Of a DNA stretch of 64,000 bases, positions 28,358 to 37,908 are shown one piece after another. Location of the stretch: contig NZ_JHZY01000002.1 in NCBI RefSeq assembly GCF_000687915.1, positions 1,364,001 through 1,428,000 of the forward strand. The letters are read 5' to 3'. Within the stretch, counting starts at the first letter, position 1. The number at the start of each line of letters is the position of its first letter. Made by a program: the position numbers and the translations under genes. The notes under the pieces are model-generated. The model did not search any database. It had not been told where the DNA came from and was given only the letters and a program-made list of their open reading frames with translations. Source of the DNA: Leeuwenhoekiella sp. MAR_2009_132. GTDB taxonomy: Bacteria > Bacteroidota > Bacteroidia > Flavobacteriales > Flavobacteriaceae.

Positions 28358-31300
28358 TTGAAAAATAAACTACTCCTCTATTATTTAGCTCTTTTTTTTG
28401 GTACCACCGCCATTTGTTTCTCGCAAAATAAAAGCTATCCTCCCTATAATTTTACTCAGCTTCAAAATAACATCACACAACGGGCAGTTTCTACAATTAC
28501 TCAGGACCAACAAGGGTTTATCTGGTTAGGAACTAATGGCTTGGGATTAAATAAATACAACGGTATAGACTATACACCATATCAATTTAGCTCACAAGAT
28601 TCTACAAGTCTAAGTAATTCGCTTATACACGCCACCTATGTAGATCGTCAAAACAACGTCTGGGTAGCTACAGAAACCGGCCTCAATGTATATGACAGAA
28701 ATCAGGATAATTTTAAACGCATAGCTTTGGTTGAAGCAACCGATAATTCTACTATTTCGGTGCAAGCGATTTTAGAACATAAAAACGGGTCTATTCTGGT
28801 AGGTACGCATCAACACGGCCTTTTTGAAATAAATCCTGAAAATTACACAGGTAAAGCATTTAAAACTGCAGGTTTAAAACAAATAAATAATTTACTCATA
28901 AACAGTCTTGCTTATTTTGACAATCGCTACTTAATAGGAACTAATCTGGGGATTTTTGAGTTGGACAACGCCAGTCAACTTATAAAACCATTCTCTTTTA
29001 AAACGATAAAAGGAAAGATAACAGTAAAAAATTCTATCAAGACGATGCAGATAGACCATAAAGGAAATATCTGGCTGGGTACAAATAATCAAGGCTTAAT
29101 AAAAATTGATAAAAATCAAAACGGAAGATTTGCAATTAAAGAATTTCCCATTACATCAAAACGCGTTTTATCCTTATTGAGTACGCCACGCAACACCATT
29201 TTATGTGGAACCGAAAATGATGGACTATTTGAACTCAATACTAATGGTGAATTACTTAACCATTATTACAATACAAAGTTTAATGATAACGGTATTAAAT
29301 CAAATTCAATCTGGTCCTTGTTTCTCGATAATCAACAACGTATCTGGATAGGTTATTACAACAACGGTGTGGGAATATTTGACCGCTTTTACGATAAATT
29401 TAAAGATCTAGAAAGTAAACCCAATTACCCAAATTCTTTACAGTCGAGCTCTGTTACCGGTATTCAAAAAGATGAGTTAGACAGATTGTGGCTAGGTATA
29501 GATGGCGGTGGTATAGATGTTTACGATGCAAAAAACAATAAGTTTACGCATTTATTAAATACCGAAAATGACATAGCTACCGGCCTTAACTCTCCAGATG
29601 TACAAACTTTGTTTAAGGATAGTAAAGGAACTCTATGGGTAGGAACCTGGGATTATGGTATTTATGTTTTAGAAAAAGATTCTAATAAATTCATCAATTA
29701 CACAGTTTCCAATACTGACGGTAAACTAAGTTCCAATAGAGTTTCAAGCTTTTCTGAAGATTCTAACGGCACCATTTGGATAGGTACATTCTCGCACGGA
29801 ATTCATTCTTTTAATCCCAATACGAAAGAGTTTTCGAATTACAACCAGAAAATATTTAAGGAAAATAATCTGAATTATAGCGACGTTCGTAAAGTCTACG
29901 TTGACAGTGAAGATTACCTATGGATTGGCGGCAATGCAGGTTTATATAAATTTAAAACTACAGACAGTCACTTCAGCTTAGAAAATCTTACCACACAGTT
30001 TTATCAGGACGATAGCGCCAAAAACCCTAAAAGCCTAATTATTGAAATCTATGAAGACTCTTCTAAAAATATCTGGATAGGTACAGATGTAGCTGGTTTG
30101 AGTAAATATGAGATGAAAAGTAATACCTTCTCGTGGGTAGAACCGGGTAAGGGTTTCAATAAAATAACAGTTACTGCAATTATCGAAGATGAGTCTGGCT
30201 ATTTATGGGTTGCCGGTAACAACGGTTTAACCCGTATAGATAAAGATAAAAACATTCTAAAAAGTTACTCGACTACAGATGGTTTGTTAGCTAATGATTT
30301 TAATAGTGCAGCTTATAAAGATAAAAATGGTCAAATTTACTTTGGTTCGTTTGAGGGTGTTAATTATTTTAATCCAAAAGAATTACCCGTTAATAAAAAC
30401 ACGCCATCAGTTTACTTAAGTGATTTAAAACTTTTTAATGTTTCGGTAAAACCAGGTACAAAAAAATCGGTTTTAGATAAGGTAATTTCTCAAACAAAAA
30501 AGATTACCCTCAATCACGAGCAATCTGTTTTTACAATAGACTATGCGGCCATAGACTTTACAAGACCCGAAAATATTCAGTTTGCATATTACTTAGAAGG
30601 TTTTGAAGATAACTGGAATTACGTTCAAAATACGAGAAGCGCTACCTATACAAATCTTCCGTCAGGAGATTATACTTTTAATGTAAAAGCAGCAAATAGT
30701 GACGGTATTTGGAGTGATGATACTGTTAAGCTTAAAATTACGTTACTACGCCCCTGGTGGTTCAGTAATTTGGCATTTGTATCTTATTTGTTTTTAATAA
30801 TTGCAATCACTTACATCATTTATCACTTCATTGATGCGCGATTAAAATCTAAACGTGCTATTGAGCAGGAACGCGAAAATCACCTGCAGGAAGAAGCTCT
30901 TAACGCAAAAAAAATACAGTTTTTTACAAATATATCTCACGAGTTTAGAACTCCGCTAACGCTTATATTAAGTCCGTTAGACGCTATTTTAAAAGATGCT
31001 TCTGTTCCCGAAAAACTAAAAAATAAACACCGCATAATTCATAAGAATACAACACGTTTAAAACGACTTATTGACGAGTTGATGGATTTTAGAAAGCTTC
31101 AGTTTAATAAAATCCCCCTACACGTTTCAGAATTTAATATCAACACATTAGTTACCGAAATACTCGATTATTTTCAAGAAGAGGCAAATCAACGCAATAT
31201 TGTGTTATCGCTAGAAATTAGAAAAAACTTAAAATCTATTTGGGCTGATAAAAATAAACTCGAAAAAATAATTTTCAATATTCTGTCAAACGCGTTTAAG

Positions 31301-32476
31301 AGTACTTCTAATAATGGTATTATAACAGTTCATGTGGGCCTAAAAAAACAATATAATTTTAAGCTAATTCCTAATACTTCTGCAGAAGCTCTTGAAATAA
31401 GTATAGAAGACACCGGTAAAGGAATTGCTGCAGATGAACTGGAAAAAATCTTTAACCGATTTTATCAAATAAAAGAATTAAACGAGCAATATTTTGGTGG
31501 AACCGGCATAGGGCTTGAAGTTGTGAGCAGTTTTGTAAATCTTCATAGAGGCGAAATTTATGTAGAAAGTGAAATAGGTGTAGGTACAAAATTCAGAATT
31601 TTAATTCCCATACGTGAGGAGCATTATGATTCTACAGATCGCATTGAATTTCCCTTTGGTAACGCCAAACTTACAAATCAGATTCAGGAAGCCGCTCCTA
31701 CTGTTGAAGTAGAAAGTGATACTAATAAGAAAACTCTATTAATTGTAGAAGACAATCTCGAACTCAGAAACTATTTAGTTTCCGAACTTTCTGAAAACTA
31801 TACTATTCTCGAGGCTGAAGATGGTGAAGAAGGCTTAAAAATAGCTATTGAAACCACTCCAGATATTATAATAACCGATGTGATTATGCCAAAGATGAAC
31901 GGCGTAACCTTATGCTCACATCTAAAAAGCGATCTTAAAACCAGTCATATACCGGTGCTTATGCTCACCGCAAAGGCAATGGCAGATGACTGGATAGAAG
32001 GTTTAGATTCTGGCGCAGATGCTTACCTCAACAAACCCTTTAATATGGAGGTCTTGCAATCGCACCTCAAACAATTGGTTAAAAACAGAGAATTACTGTT
32101 TAAAAAATTTATTGGCAATGTAGCACCGGTAAAACCAGCTACAAATCCGGTTTCTCTAGATCAACAGTTTATATTAAAAATAATCGCTTACATACAGGAA
32201 AACATTCATGAGTCTGAACTCAATGTTGAAAAACTGGCAGATGAATTTAGCCTAAGTAGAAGTCAGCTCTACCGAAAAATAAAAGCACTTACCGGTTTAA
32301 CTGCAAATGAATTTATACGCAATTTGCGTCTCGAACGTGCTAAAAAGTTAATTGAAGAGAGCAACACTGCTATAAGTGAAATCAGTTTTAATGTAGGCTT
32401 CTCGTCTCCTTCCTATTTCTCAAAATGCTTCAAAGCACACTTTGGAATACTTCCTACTGAAATCAAAAAGGATTAA
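28358..32476 (+). CDS. Hybrid two-component system regulator (HTCS-1)
   Basis: 1,372 residues. A signal peptide (ending CFSQ) leads a periplasmic sensor of many Reg_prop beta-propeller repeats (about 40-700; GFIWLGT, NVWVATE and similar) and a Y_Y_Y domain (about 715-790). A transmembrane helix lies near 800-824. Then come HisKA (FFTNISHEFRTPLTLIL, near 855), HATPase (N box near 970; DTGKGI, GTGIGLEV), a receiver (LLIVEDN near 1127; phosphoacceptor in IIITDVIMPKMNG) and an AraC-type HTH (about 1270-1370). Such proteins sense an oligosaccharide in the periplasm and activate the neighbouring glycan locus. The start codon is TTG at 28358; no ATG gives a signal peptide. It probably controls the convergent susCD-xylanase operon. 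Confidence 0.95.
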   Translation: MKNKLLLYYLALFFGTTAICFSQNKSYPPYNFTQLQNNITQRAVSTITQDQQGFIWLGTNGLGLNKYNGIDYTPYQFSSQDSTSLSNSLIHATYVDRQNNVWVATETGLNVYDRNQDNFKRIALVEATDNSTISVQAILEHKNGSILVGTHQHGLFEINPENYTGKAFKTAGLKQINNLLINSLAYFDNRYLIGTNLGIFELDNASQLIKPFSFKTIKGKITVKNSIKTMQIDHKGNIWLGTNNQGLIKIDKNQNGRFAIKEFPITSKRVLSLLSTPRNTILCGTENDGLFELNTNGELLNHYYNTKFNDNGIKSNSIWSLFLDNQQRIWIGYYNNGVGIFDRFYDKFKDLESKPNYPNSLQSSSVTGIQKDELDRLWLGIDGGGIDVYDAKNNKFTHLLNTENDIATGLNSPDVQTLFKDSKGTLWVGTWDYGIYVLEKDSNKFINYTVSNTDGKLSSNRVSSFSEDSNGTIWIGTFSHGIHSFNPNTKEFSNYNQKIFKENNLNYSDVRKVYVDSEDYLWIGGNAGLYKFKTTDSHFSLENLTTQFYQDDSAKNPKSLIIEIYEDSSKNIWIGTDVAGLSKYEMKSNTFSWVEPGKGFNKITVTAIIEDESGYLWVAGNNGLTRIDKDKNILKSYSTTDGLLANDFNSAAYKDKNGQIYFGSFEGVNYFNPKELPVNKNTPSVYLSDLKLFNVSVKPGTKKSVLDKVISQTKKITLNHEQSVFTIDYAAIDFTRPENIQFAYYLEGFEDNWNYVQNTRSATYTNLPSGDYTFNVKAANSDGIWSDDTVKLKITLLRPWWFSNLAFVSYLFLIIAITYIIYHFIDARLKSKRAIEQERENHLQEEALNAKKIQFFTNISHEFRTPLTLILSPLDAILKDASVPEKLKNKHRIIHKNTTRLKRLIDELMDFRKLQFNKIPLHVSEFNINTLVTEILDYFQEEANQRNIVLSLEIRKNLKSIWADKNKLEKIIFNILSNAFKSTSNNGIITVHVGLKKQYNFKLIPNTSAEALEISIEDTGKGIAADELEKIFNRFYQIKELNEQYFGGTGIGLEVVSSFVNLHRGEIYVESEIGVGTKFRILIPIREEHYDSTDRIEFPFGNAKLTNQIQEAAPTVEVESDTNKKTLLIVEDNLELRNYLVSELSENYTILEAEDGEEGLKIAIETTPDIIITDVIMPKMNGVTLCSHLKSDLKTSHIPVLMLTAKAMADDWIEGLDSGADAYLNKPFNMEVLQSHLKQLVKNRELLFKKFIGNVAPVKPATNPVSLDQQFILKIIAYIQENIHESELNVEKLADEFSLSRSQLYRKIKALTGLTANEFIRNLRLERAKKLIEESNTAISEISFNVGFSSPSYFSKCFKAHFGILPTEIKKD

Positions 32477-32610
32477 AACATATTATAAATAAATAAACTC
32501 AAAGGGGTAAAATTTATATACCCCTAGAAGCTAATTTAACTACATAAAACTAACACATAGCACGATTGCATACAGCCGAACGATTTACCGTTTAATAGTA
32601 TATATAACAA

Positions 32611-32638
32611 AAAAATGAGGGCTTTCGCCCTCATTTTC
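32611..32638. terminator. Bidirectional terminator between HTCS-1 and the GH10 gene
   Basis: An AAAATGAGGGC stem with GCCCTCATTTT and a TTTC loop (32623-32626). It lies between the two convergent stop codons, 135 bases after HTCS-1 and 30 bases after the GH10 gene. Confidence 0.85.
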
Positions 32639-32667
32639 GTTGCTAATTGTAAATTCAGATAAATGAG

Positions 32668-34851
32668 TTAATCTACAAGTTCGCCACTAAAATCTTCACT
32701 TACATCTCTCCCTGCAAGGCCATCTGCCACACCCTTATACGCCGGCTTTCTACCGAAGTTGGTGTCAAATACGTTAGGAGATTCCTCGGGTAGCCAGAAC
32801 TCATGTTCATTAGCTTTATCAGATAAATTCCACAAAGTAATCCCATATTGCTGAGATGCAGGTATAATTTCACGGAAAGAATCTACTACAAATTGATACA
32901 TAGCAGACTGGTCTAATAACTGTTGCATAGTGGGTGATGCGGTGCCTAATCGCACGTCTAGTTCGCTAACCTTAATCAGTTTACCACTGGCCGCTAACTT
33001 TTGAAACATCTGTACAATATTATCTCTGCTTGTATTTAAAGAAATATGCATTTGGGTACCTATACCATCAACCTCAGCACCCTTACTTTCTATGTAATTT
33101 GTATACTCAATAAGACCATCTAATTTTGCTAAACTAGACTCTAAATTATAATCGTTTATAAACAGAACATCATCAGGATTACCATATTGTCTTGCCAATT
33201 TAAAAGCTGTTACAGCATAGTCTTTTCCTAAATATTTTACCCAATAAAAATCATCATTTGCAGGATCTGTTACATTACCATCACGCAAACTACCTCCTTC
33301 TTTCATAGGTTCATTTACAACATCCCACGCGTGAACATCACTTTTATAGTGAGTAAGCATTTGAGACATCCAGTCTTCCATAGCAGCACCTATTAACTCT
33401 GCTTTTTCTTCGTCTGTTTTTTCTATAATTATAGTTTCTGAACCTGCCGCAACTTCTCCTGTGGTAAGTACTATATCATCAATATAAAATGTTGCCGCAG
33501 AAGCCCCAAAATCAAATATAAACTTCTTACGATCTGTTTTACTTGGGGTAAGGGTGCGTACCACTTGCGTCCAGTTTGTAGTCGTATTAATAGCTCCCGA
33601 ATAATCTGCAGAATAATCTGGACTTTGCAACTCTACTTCTAAAGATGCTGCTACATCAGATTTTATGTAGAAAGAGATGGTATGTGCTACTCCACTCTCT
33701 AAAGCTGTCGGAAATTCAAAAACCTGCTGAGCTGAGTACGAATTAGCAACCACAGGATTTGTTAATACCATCGCATAATCACTGCTATACCCTGCTCCCT
33801 GTGCAGATACAGAACGGGACGATCCGTTGCCATAACCACTCCATGGGTTTAAAGTGGCATTTTCAAAATCACTATTGGTTATTAAATTTACAACTTCAGT
33901 TTCTGCATCAAGATCTACAAGACTCAACGTATTTACATCTACATAATAATTAACATTAGACTCATACCCGAAATTAAAATCTATTCCAAAAGGTTGTAAT
34001 TGGCCACCTTCAGTTTTAAAATCACTTACTGTAAATTTTACTTGTTTCCATTCTGAGGTTGTTGCAAAATTATCTGAGGCGCCAGAACCATACCAATCTT
34101 TATAAGGGTAATTATTGTCTAAGCCTCTAAAGGTAATTTTACCGTTTCCGCTATTATCTGATCGCACATAAAAAGAAATCTCATACGTATGCCCGGCTAT
34201 AATACCGGTATTTAATGGAGATCTAAACTGTAAATCGTAATAATTAGCCGGAGTTGCCGCTTCAAACTTTACTGCTTGTGATCCTGCTGCAAGCCCTTCG
34301 TCTGCTGCAACTGTAACAGTGCCATTTTTTCCCCAGCCGGTAAGACTTCCATCTTTTAGAGTAGATAGATCTAGAATATTACCTCCACTGGTTCCGGGAA
34401 TTATGGTGGGTGCTATGAGACTATTAAGATAATTTGCATTTTGATTTGCATGCCATACAAGGGTATGCCCATACACATCAAGACCGGCTTGATTAGTCAA
34501 TGCGATAAAATTATCTACCGGTCCAAAATTAATTTGCCCTTGATTGTTAACCATCGCGCCATGTTTCATCGCATAACCTACCGTTGCATCATCATAATTC
34601 TCATTTACCAGAGCTCTATAAGCCGCGTCATTAACATATAAATCCATAACGATACCTACACCTAAAACAACATCTGTATAGGTTTTAAGCGGCTCATAGC
34701 GACTTATTTTTTCAGCAAGTTCAAGTGGTAATTCTGCTGTGGTGACTTGATTCTCTTCCGGTACTTCTTCCCAGTCCATTATAGTATCCTCACAAGAAGA
34801 CATCAATCCTACAAAAATTAGGAATACCGGTATTAATTTAAAGTTTTTCAT
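32668..34851 (-). CDS. GH10 endo-1,4-beta-xylanase with inserted CBM modules
   Basis: A 727-residue lipoprotein (lipobox LMSSC, Cys20) and probably a surface xylanase. The GH10 barrel is split: the N-terminal half (about 45-165, with YGHTLVWHAN) is followed by two carbohydrate-binding beta-sandwiches of CBM4/9 type (about 165-325 and 330-475). The barrel then resumes with the acid/base Glu514 in WDVVNEP and the nucleophile Glu630 in VSELDVRLG. The insertion after the VWH strand is an architecture known in Bacteroidetes xylan loci. It is the fourth gene of the susC operon, 16 bases after the glycan-binding lipoprotein, and ends at a strong terminator. It should cut the xylan main chain at the cell surface for SusCD uptake. 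Confidence 0.95.
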   Translation of the reverse strand: MKNFKLIPVFLIFVGLMSSCEDTIMDWEEVPEENQVTTAELPLELAEKISRYEPLKTYTDVVLGVGIVMDLYVNDAAYRALVNENYDDATVGYAMKHGAMVNNQGQINFGPVDNFIALTNQAGLDVYGHTLVWHANQNANYLNSLIAPTIIPGTSGGNILDLSTLKDGSLTGWGKNGTVTVAADEGLAAGSQAVKFEAATPANYYDLQFRSPLNTGIIAGHTYEISFYVRSDNSGNGKITFRGLDNNYPYKDWYGSGASDNFATTSEWKQVKFTVSDFKTEGGQLQPFGIDFNFGYESNVNYYVDVNTLSLVDLDAETEVVNLITNSDFENATLNPWSGYGNGSSRSVSAQGAGYSSDYAMVLTNPVVANSYSAQQVFEFPTALESGVAHTISFYIKSDVAASLEVELQSPDYSADYSGAINTTTNWTQVVRTLTPSKTDRKKFIFDFGASAATFYIDDIVLTTGEVAAGSETIIIEKTDEEKAELIGAAMEDWMSQMLTHYKSDVHAWDVVNEPMKEGGSLRDGNVTDPANDDFYWVKYLGKDYAVTAFKLARQYGNPDDVLFINDYNLESSLAKLDGLIEYTNYIESKGAEVDGIGTQMHISLNTSRDNIVQMFQKLAASGKLIKVSELDVRLGTASPTMQQLLDQSAMYQFVVDSFREIIPASQQYGITLWNLSDKANEHEFWLPEESPNVFDTNFGRKPAYKGVADGLAGRDVSEDFSGELVD

Positions 34852-34867
34852 CGCTCAATTTTTTATG

Positions 34868-36232
34868 TTATTCAGGAAAATCTGTAACTGTAGGTACTTC
34901 TAATGATACAATTCTCCAATTATCTGTGTATATATCTACATCTGTAGGGGTGGCAGCAAATTCTACATCACTGGGACTTCTGGTTACGTTACTCAACAAA
35001 ACATCTGTGTTATTAAAAAACATTCCAAAATTTTTATATGTAGCCGCTTCACGGAATGCCAGCAGGTCTGCGAAGGTGAATTCTGTATCTTCAGCTTCAA
35101 AATTGTAAAAGTCTGTAAACGGTATGGTAACCGTCGTCCAGCCTTCAGTCATAAAAAGTTCTCGCTCCTCATCTACAATCCACGGTACATAGTTATAGGT
35201 TCCGCCACTCCATTCACCACCATTAAAATTATTGATGAGTAAAATTTGTAAAACCCCGGTGTTCCAGGCTTTAGGAACATAAATATCAAATTGAAAAGCC
35301 AGCTCTTCTAATGGTGTAGTTGTTGGGAAAAAGGGTGTGAACTGCGTGCGCCAGCTTTCGCTACCTGTTGTAAATACCTCAGATAAACGATTTGAACCTG
35401 CCGGGAACGTTCCTTTTCCTTCAGGACGATGCGGTACATAAGTACCTTGTGACGTATTACCTTCACCTATTACTTGAGATTCTAATTGAGATGTGCGAAT
35501 GGTGTTTCCAAATTCACCAATACCTCCCATACCATCAAAGTTGAGAATCACACCTTCTTTAAAATTGAAATATGCCGGAGAATAGGCTGCGCCATTTGCA
35601 GATTCTATATAAATAGAACCTCCTGAGGTCGCTACTCCTTCGGGCATTGTAACCGTAAAAAACTTACCGTCAACTTCGTCAAATGTTATTCCGCTCGTAA
35701 CCTCCACGTCTCCCGGAAAAACTACCCTGGTAACTTCAATTAAACCAGAACCATATACCGTGATTTCTTCACCGGGCTTGGGCATAGTGTGTGAAATACG
35801 GGTTATTTGAGGTGCAGATGATCTAATTTCAAATTCAATAATCTTTTCTGAATTGTCTTTTACAAAACGTATCGTATTGCGTACCTCATCAGCTGCTTCT
35901 ACCGTAGGGGTATCACCCGAAACCCGAATAAGCATCGAGGTATCTGATACATAAACCGGATTGAAACCGGTTTGATAACCATTTATAAATACGCGTTTAA
36001 GCCCTGTAAACCCAGAACCTTCTATGCGTAATAATTGTCCTAATCTTACAAATTCTACCTGACGGTCTGGTACTGTAGAATTTACATCTTGAAGAAAAAC
36101 CGCATTTACGGTTATCTCTCCTCCCGTTGCATCGTCATCATTAGAACAACCTGCAAGAATTAAAAAGAACAAGAATGCCCCAAAAAACCGGACTATGCTC
36201 CTGTTCAAGTTTTTTAATAATATGTCTTTCAT
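34868..36232 (-). CDS. Surface glycan-binding lipoprotein (IPT/TIG, SGBP-B type)
   Basis: 454 residues with a lipobox (LAGC, Cys29) and an acidic SNDDD export tail, so placed on the outer surface. Two or three IPT/TIG immunoglobulin-like domains (about 40-225; LRIEGSGFTGLKRVFING and ITVYGSGLIEVTRVVF) act as a spacer. The C-terminal xylan-binding domain (about 230-450) carries aromatic residues such as WSGGTYNYVPW. This is the layout of the SGBP placed after SusD in Bacteroidetes xylan loci. It has no catalytic motif. It sits 31 bases after susD and 16 bases before the GH10 gene, in one operon. Confidence 0.9.
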   Translation of the reverse strand: MKDILLKNLNRSIVRFFGAFLFFLILAGCSNDDDATGGEITVNAVFLQDVNSTVPDRQVEFVRLGQLLRIEGSGFTGLKRVFINGYQTGFNPVYVSDTSMLIRVSGDTPTVEAADEVRNTIRFVKDNSEKIIEFEIRSSAPQITRISHTMPKPGEEITVYGSGLIEVTRVVFPGDVEVTSGITFDEVDGKFFTVTMPEGVATSGGSIYIESANGAAYSPAYFNFKEGVILNFDGMGGIGEFGNTIRTSQLESQVIGEGNTSQGTYVPHRPEGKGTFPAGSNRLSEVFTTGSESWRTQFTPFFPTTTPLEELAFQFDIYVPKAWNTGVLQILLINNFNGGEWSGGTYNYVPWIVDEERELFMTEGWTTVTIPFTDFYNFEAEDTEFTFADLLAFREAATYKNFGMFFNNTDVLLSNVTRSPSDVEFAATPTDVDIYTDNWRIVSLEVPTVTDFPE

Positions 36233-36263
36233 CTGTAAACTAGTTTTAGTTATTTCTTATGTA

Positions 36264-37898
36264 TTATTCAAATAAGTCTGTAATGCGTTCTTCAGTAAAT
36301 TCATAAGGAACAGCAGCTTCTCTCAATAGCGGATTTTGAACCACTTCAGATTCAGGATATGGTAATAAAAAAATGCCTTCATCAACCACACCTATAGCAC
36401 GAGATTCCGGGTCACGCGTATCATCTATATTTGCTTCGTTCTTTTCTTCATCATATGTAAATGGTACAACTACATCACGATCCTGAGCACTTATATAGTT
36501 GATCATTTCTTGCTCTTTATAATAGGCTCTACGCACGATATCATACCAGAATTGCCCTTCCATACACAGTTCAACCCTACGCTCGTGAAACAAATCATTA
36601 TATGTTAATGATGTTTTTGAGGAGAGACCCGCTCTGGTACGTAATGCATTTACATACATTAAAGCAGTTGCATCTGTAGTTGAAGCACTGTTGCCTAATG
36701 CAGCTTCTGCATAATTTAAATACACCTCACCCAGGCGCAACATATAGGTATTTAAAGCAGAATTTTGTCGTGAAATACTAGGATTATCTTTAGTAGAACC
36801 TACAACTCCTTTTTTTACATTCACGTAAGTATTCTCGTGATCTACAAGATACCCACCATTAGCTTTGCTCAACTCGGGATAAAAATCTCCATCTGCCATC
36901 CAGGTTGCTTTGCGACGCAAATCTCTAGCTTCATACTCTTCTAATACATCATAAGACGCTCGAGTAAAAAAACCATAAGCAGCATCATCGCCGGTAATTT
37001 CTGAACCTAAGGCAAAGAATGCCTGATGCGGATTATTTACACCATACTCTCCGTTAGGAACCCATTGCAATGCAAAAAGTGATTCCGAATTATTATTATT
37101 TTCGACTTTAAAGAGATCTTCATAGTCATCTAATAAGGTATACGGTCCTTCTTCAATTACTTTTGCCGCAGCCTGTTTAGCCAGGTCAAGTAGTTGTTGA
37201 TTTCTGTTTCCACTATTTGCATTGTCGCTTAGACCTGCATAAGACAGATATAAACGCGATAACATCCCAAAGGCACTGTATTTTGTTACTCTTCCGGCTT
37301 GACCGGCTTGTTCTGGTAAAAACTTAGCAGCATACTCCATATCGCGTATTGCAAACTCGTACACATCAGAACGCGGACTTTTATTCACAATAGGATTGCT
37401 AATGATATCTGCCTGACTGGTAGCAATAATAGCATCACCCCACAACGAGGCGATATACCAGTATGCAGCGCCCCTCATAAAACGAGCTTCGGCGATATAC
37501 TGCGTTTTTAATTCTTCTTCAACACTACTGCCTTCTATGGCTTCAATCGTATTATTGGACTGCTGTATTACAATATAAAATGATCTCCAGGCTTCAACTA
37601 AAGGTCCGGTTAGTCCTGTTTCAGTTAAATCGCTAAACGGATAGATATAATCTGAAAATGGCGCATAAAGATTATAAGAACGCCCGTCTCCCAAACCAAA
37701 ATAGAATTTATCATTAAATGAAAACCAAACGCGATTGTATAAGGGTGCAGTAGCAGCTCTAAAATCTTCTTCAGACTGAAAGAAATTTTCTTTTGCAATC
37801 TGATCATTAGGTTCTATCTCCAGATCATCGCTACAGCCAGAAATACTAAGTGCCAGAGCGGTAATTAAAAACGTATAAATTAAGGTATGTGTTCGCAT
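36264..37898 (-). CDS. SusD/RagB family surface lipoprotein
   Basis: A glycan-binding partner of the SusC channel. The mature lipoprotein begins at the cysteine in SISGCSDD and shows SusD features: N-terminal DLEIEPND, the TPR helices with AEARFMRGAAYWYIASLWGD, and the C-terminal RRVELCMEGQFWYDIVRR. The reading frame opens at 37922, but the methionine at 37898 (MRTHTLIY) is preferred. It gives a standard signal peptide with Cys22 and removes a 14-base overlap with susC, leaving ten bases. The protein length is then 544. It lies directly downstream of susC and is co-transcribed with it. Confidence 0.95.
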   Translation of the reverse strand: MRTHTLIYTFLITALALSISGCSDDLEIEPNDQIAKENFFQSEEDFRAATAPLYNRVWFSFNDKFYFGLGDGRSYNLYAPFSDYIYPFSDLTETGLTGPLVEAWRSFYIVIQQSNNTIEAIEGSSVEEELKTQYIAEARFMRGAAYWYIASLWGDAIIATSQADIISNPIVNKSPRSDVYEFAIRDMEYAAKFLPEQAGQAGRVTKYSAFGMLSRLYLSYAGLSDNANSGNRNQQLLDLAKQAAAKVIEEGPYTLLDDYEDLFKVENNNNSESLFALQWVPNGEYGVNNPHQAFFALGSEITGDDAAYGFFTRASYDVLEEYEARDLRRKATWMADGDFYPELSKANGGYLVDHENTYVNVKKGVVGSTKDNPSISRQNSALNTYMLRLGEVYLNYAEAALGNSASTTDATALMYVNALRTRAGLSSKTSLTYNDLFHERRVELCMEGQFWYDIVRRAYYKEQEMINYISAQDRDVVVPFTYDEEKNEANIDDTRDPESRAIGVVDEGIFLLPYPESEVVQNPLLREAAVPYEFTEERITDLFE

Positions 37899-37908
37899 AG
37901 TATTTTTA

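Noticed and set aside
37625..37807. Extra minus-strand ORF inside susD
   Set aside because: It lies in another frame of the well-supported susD gene.
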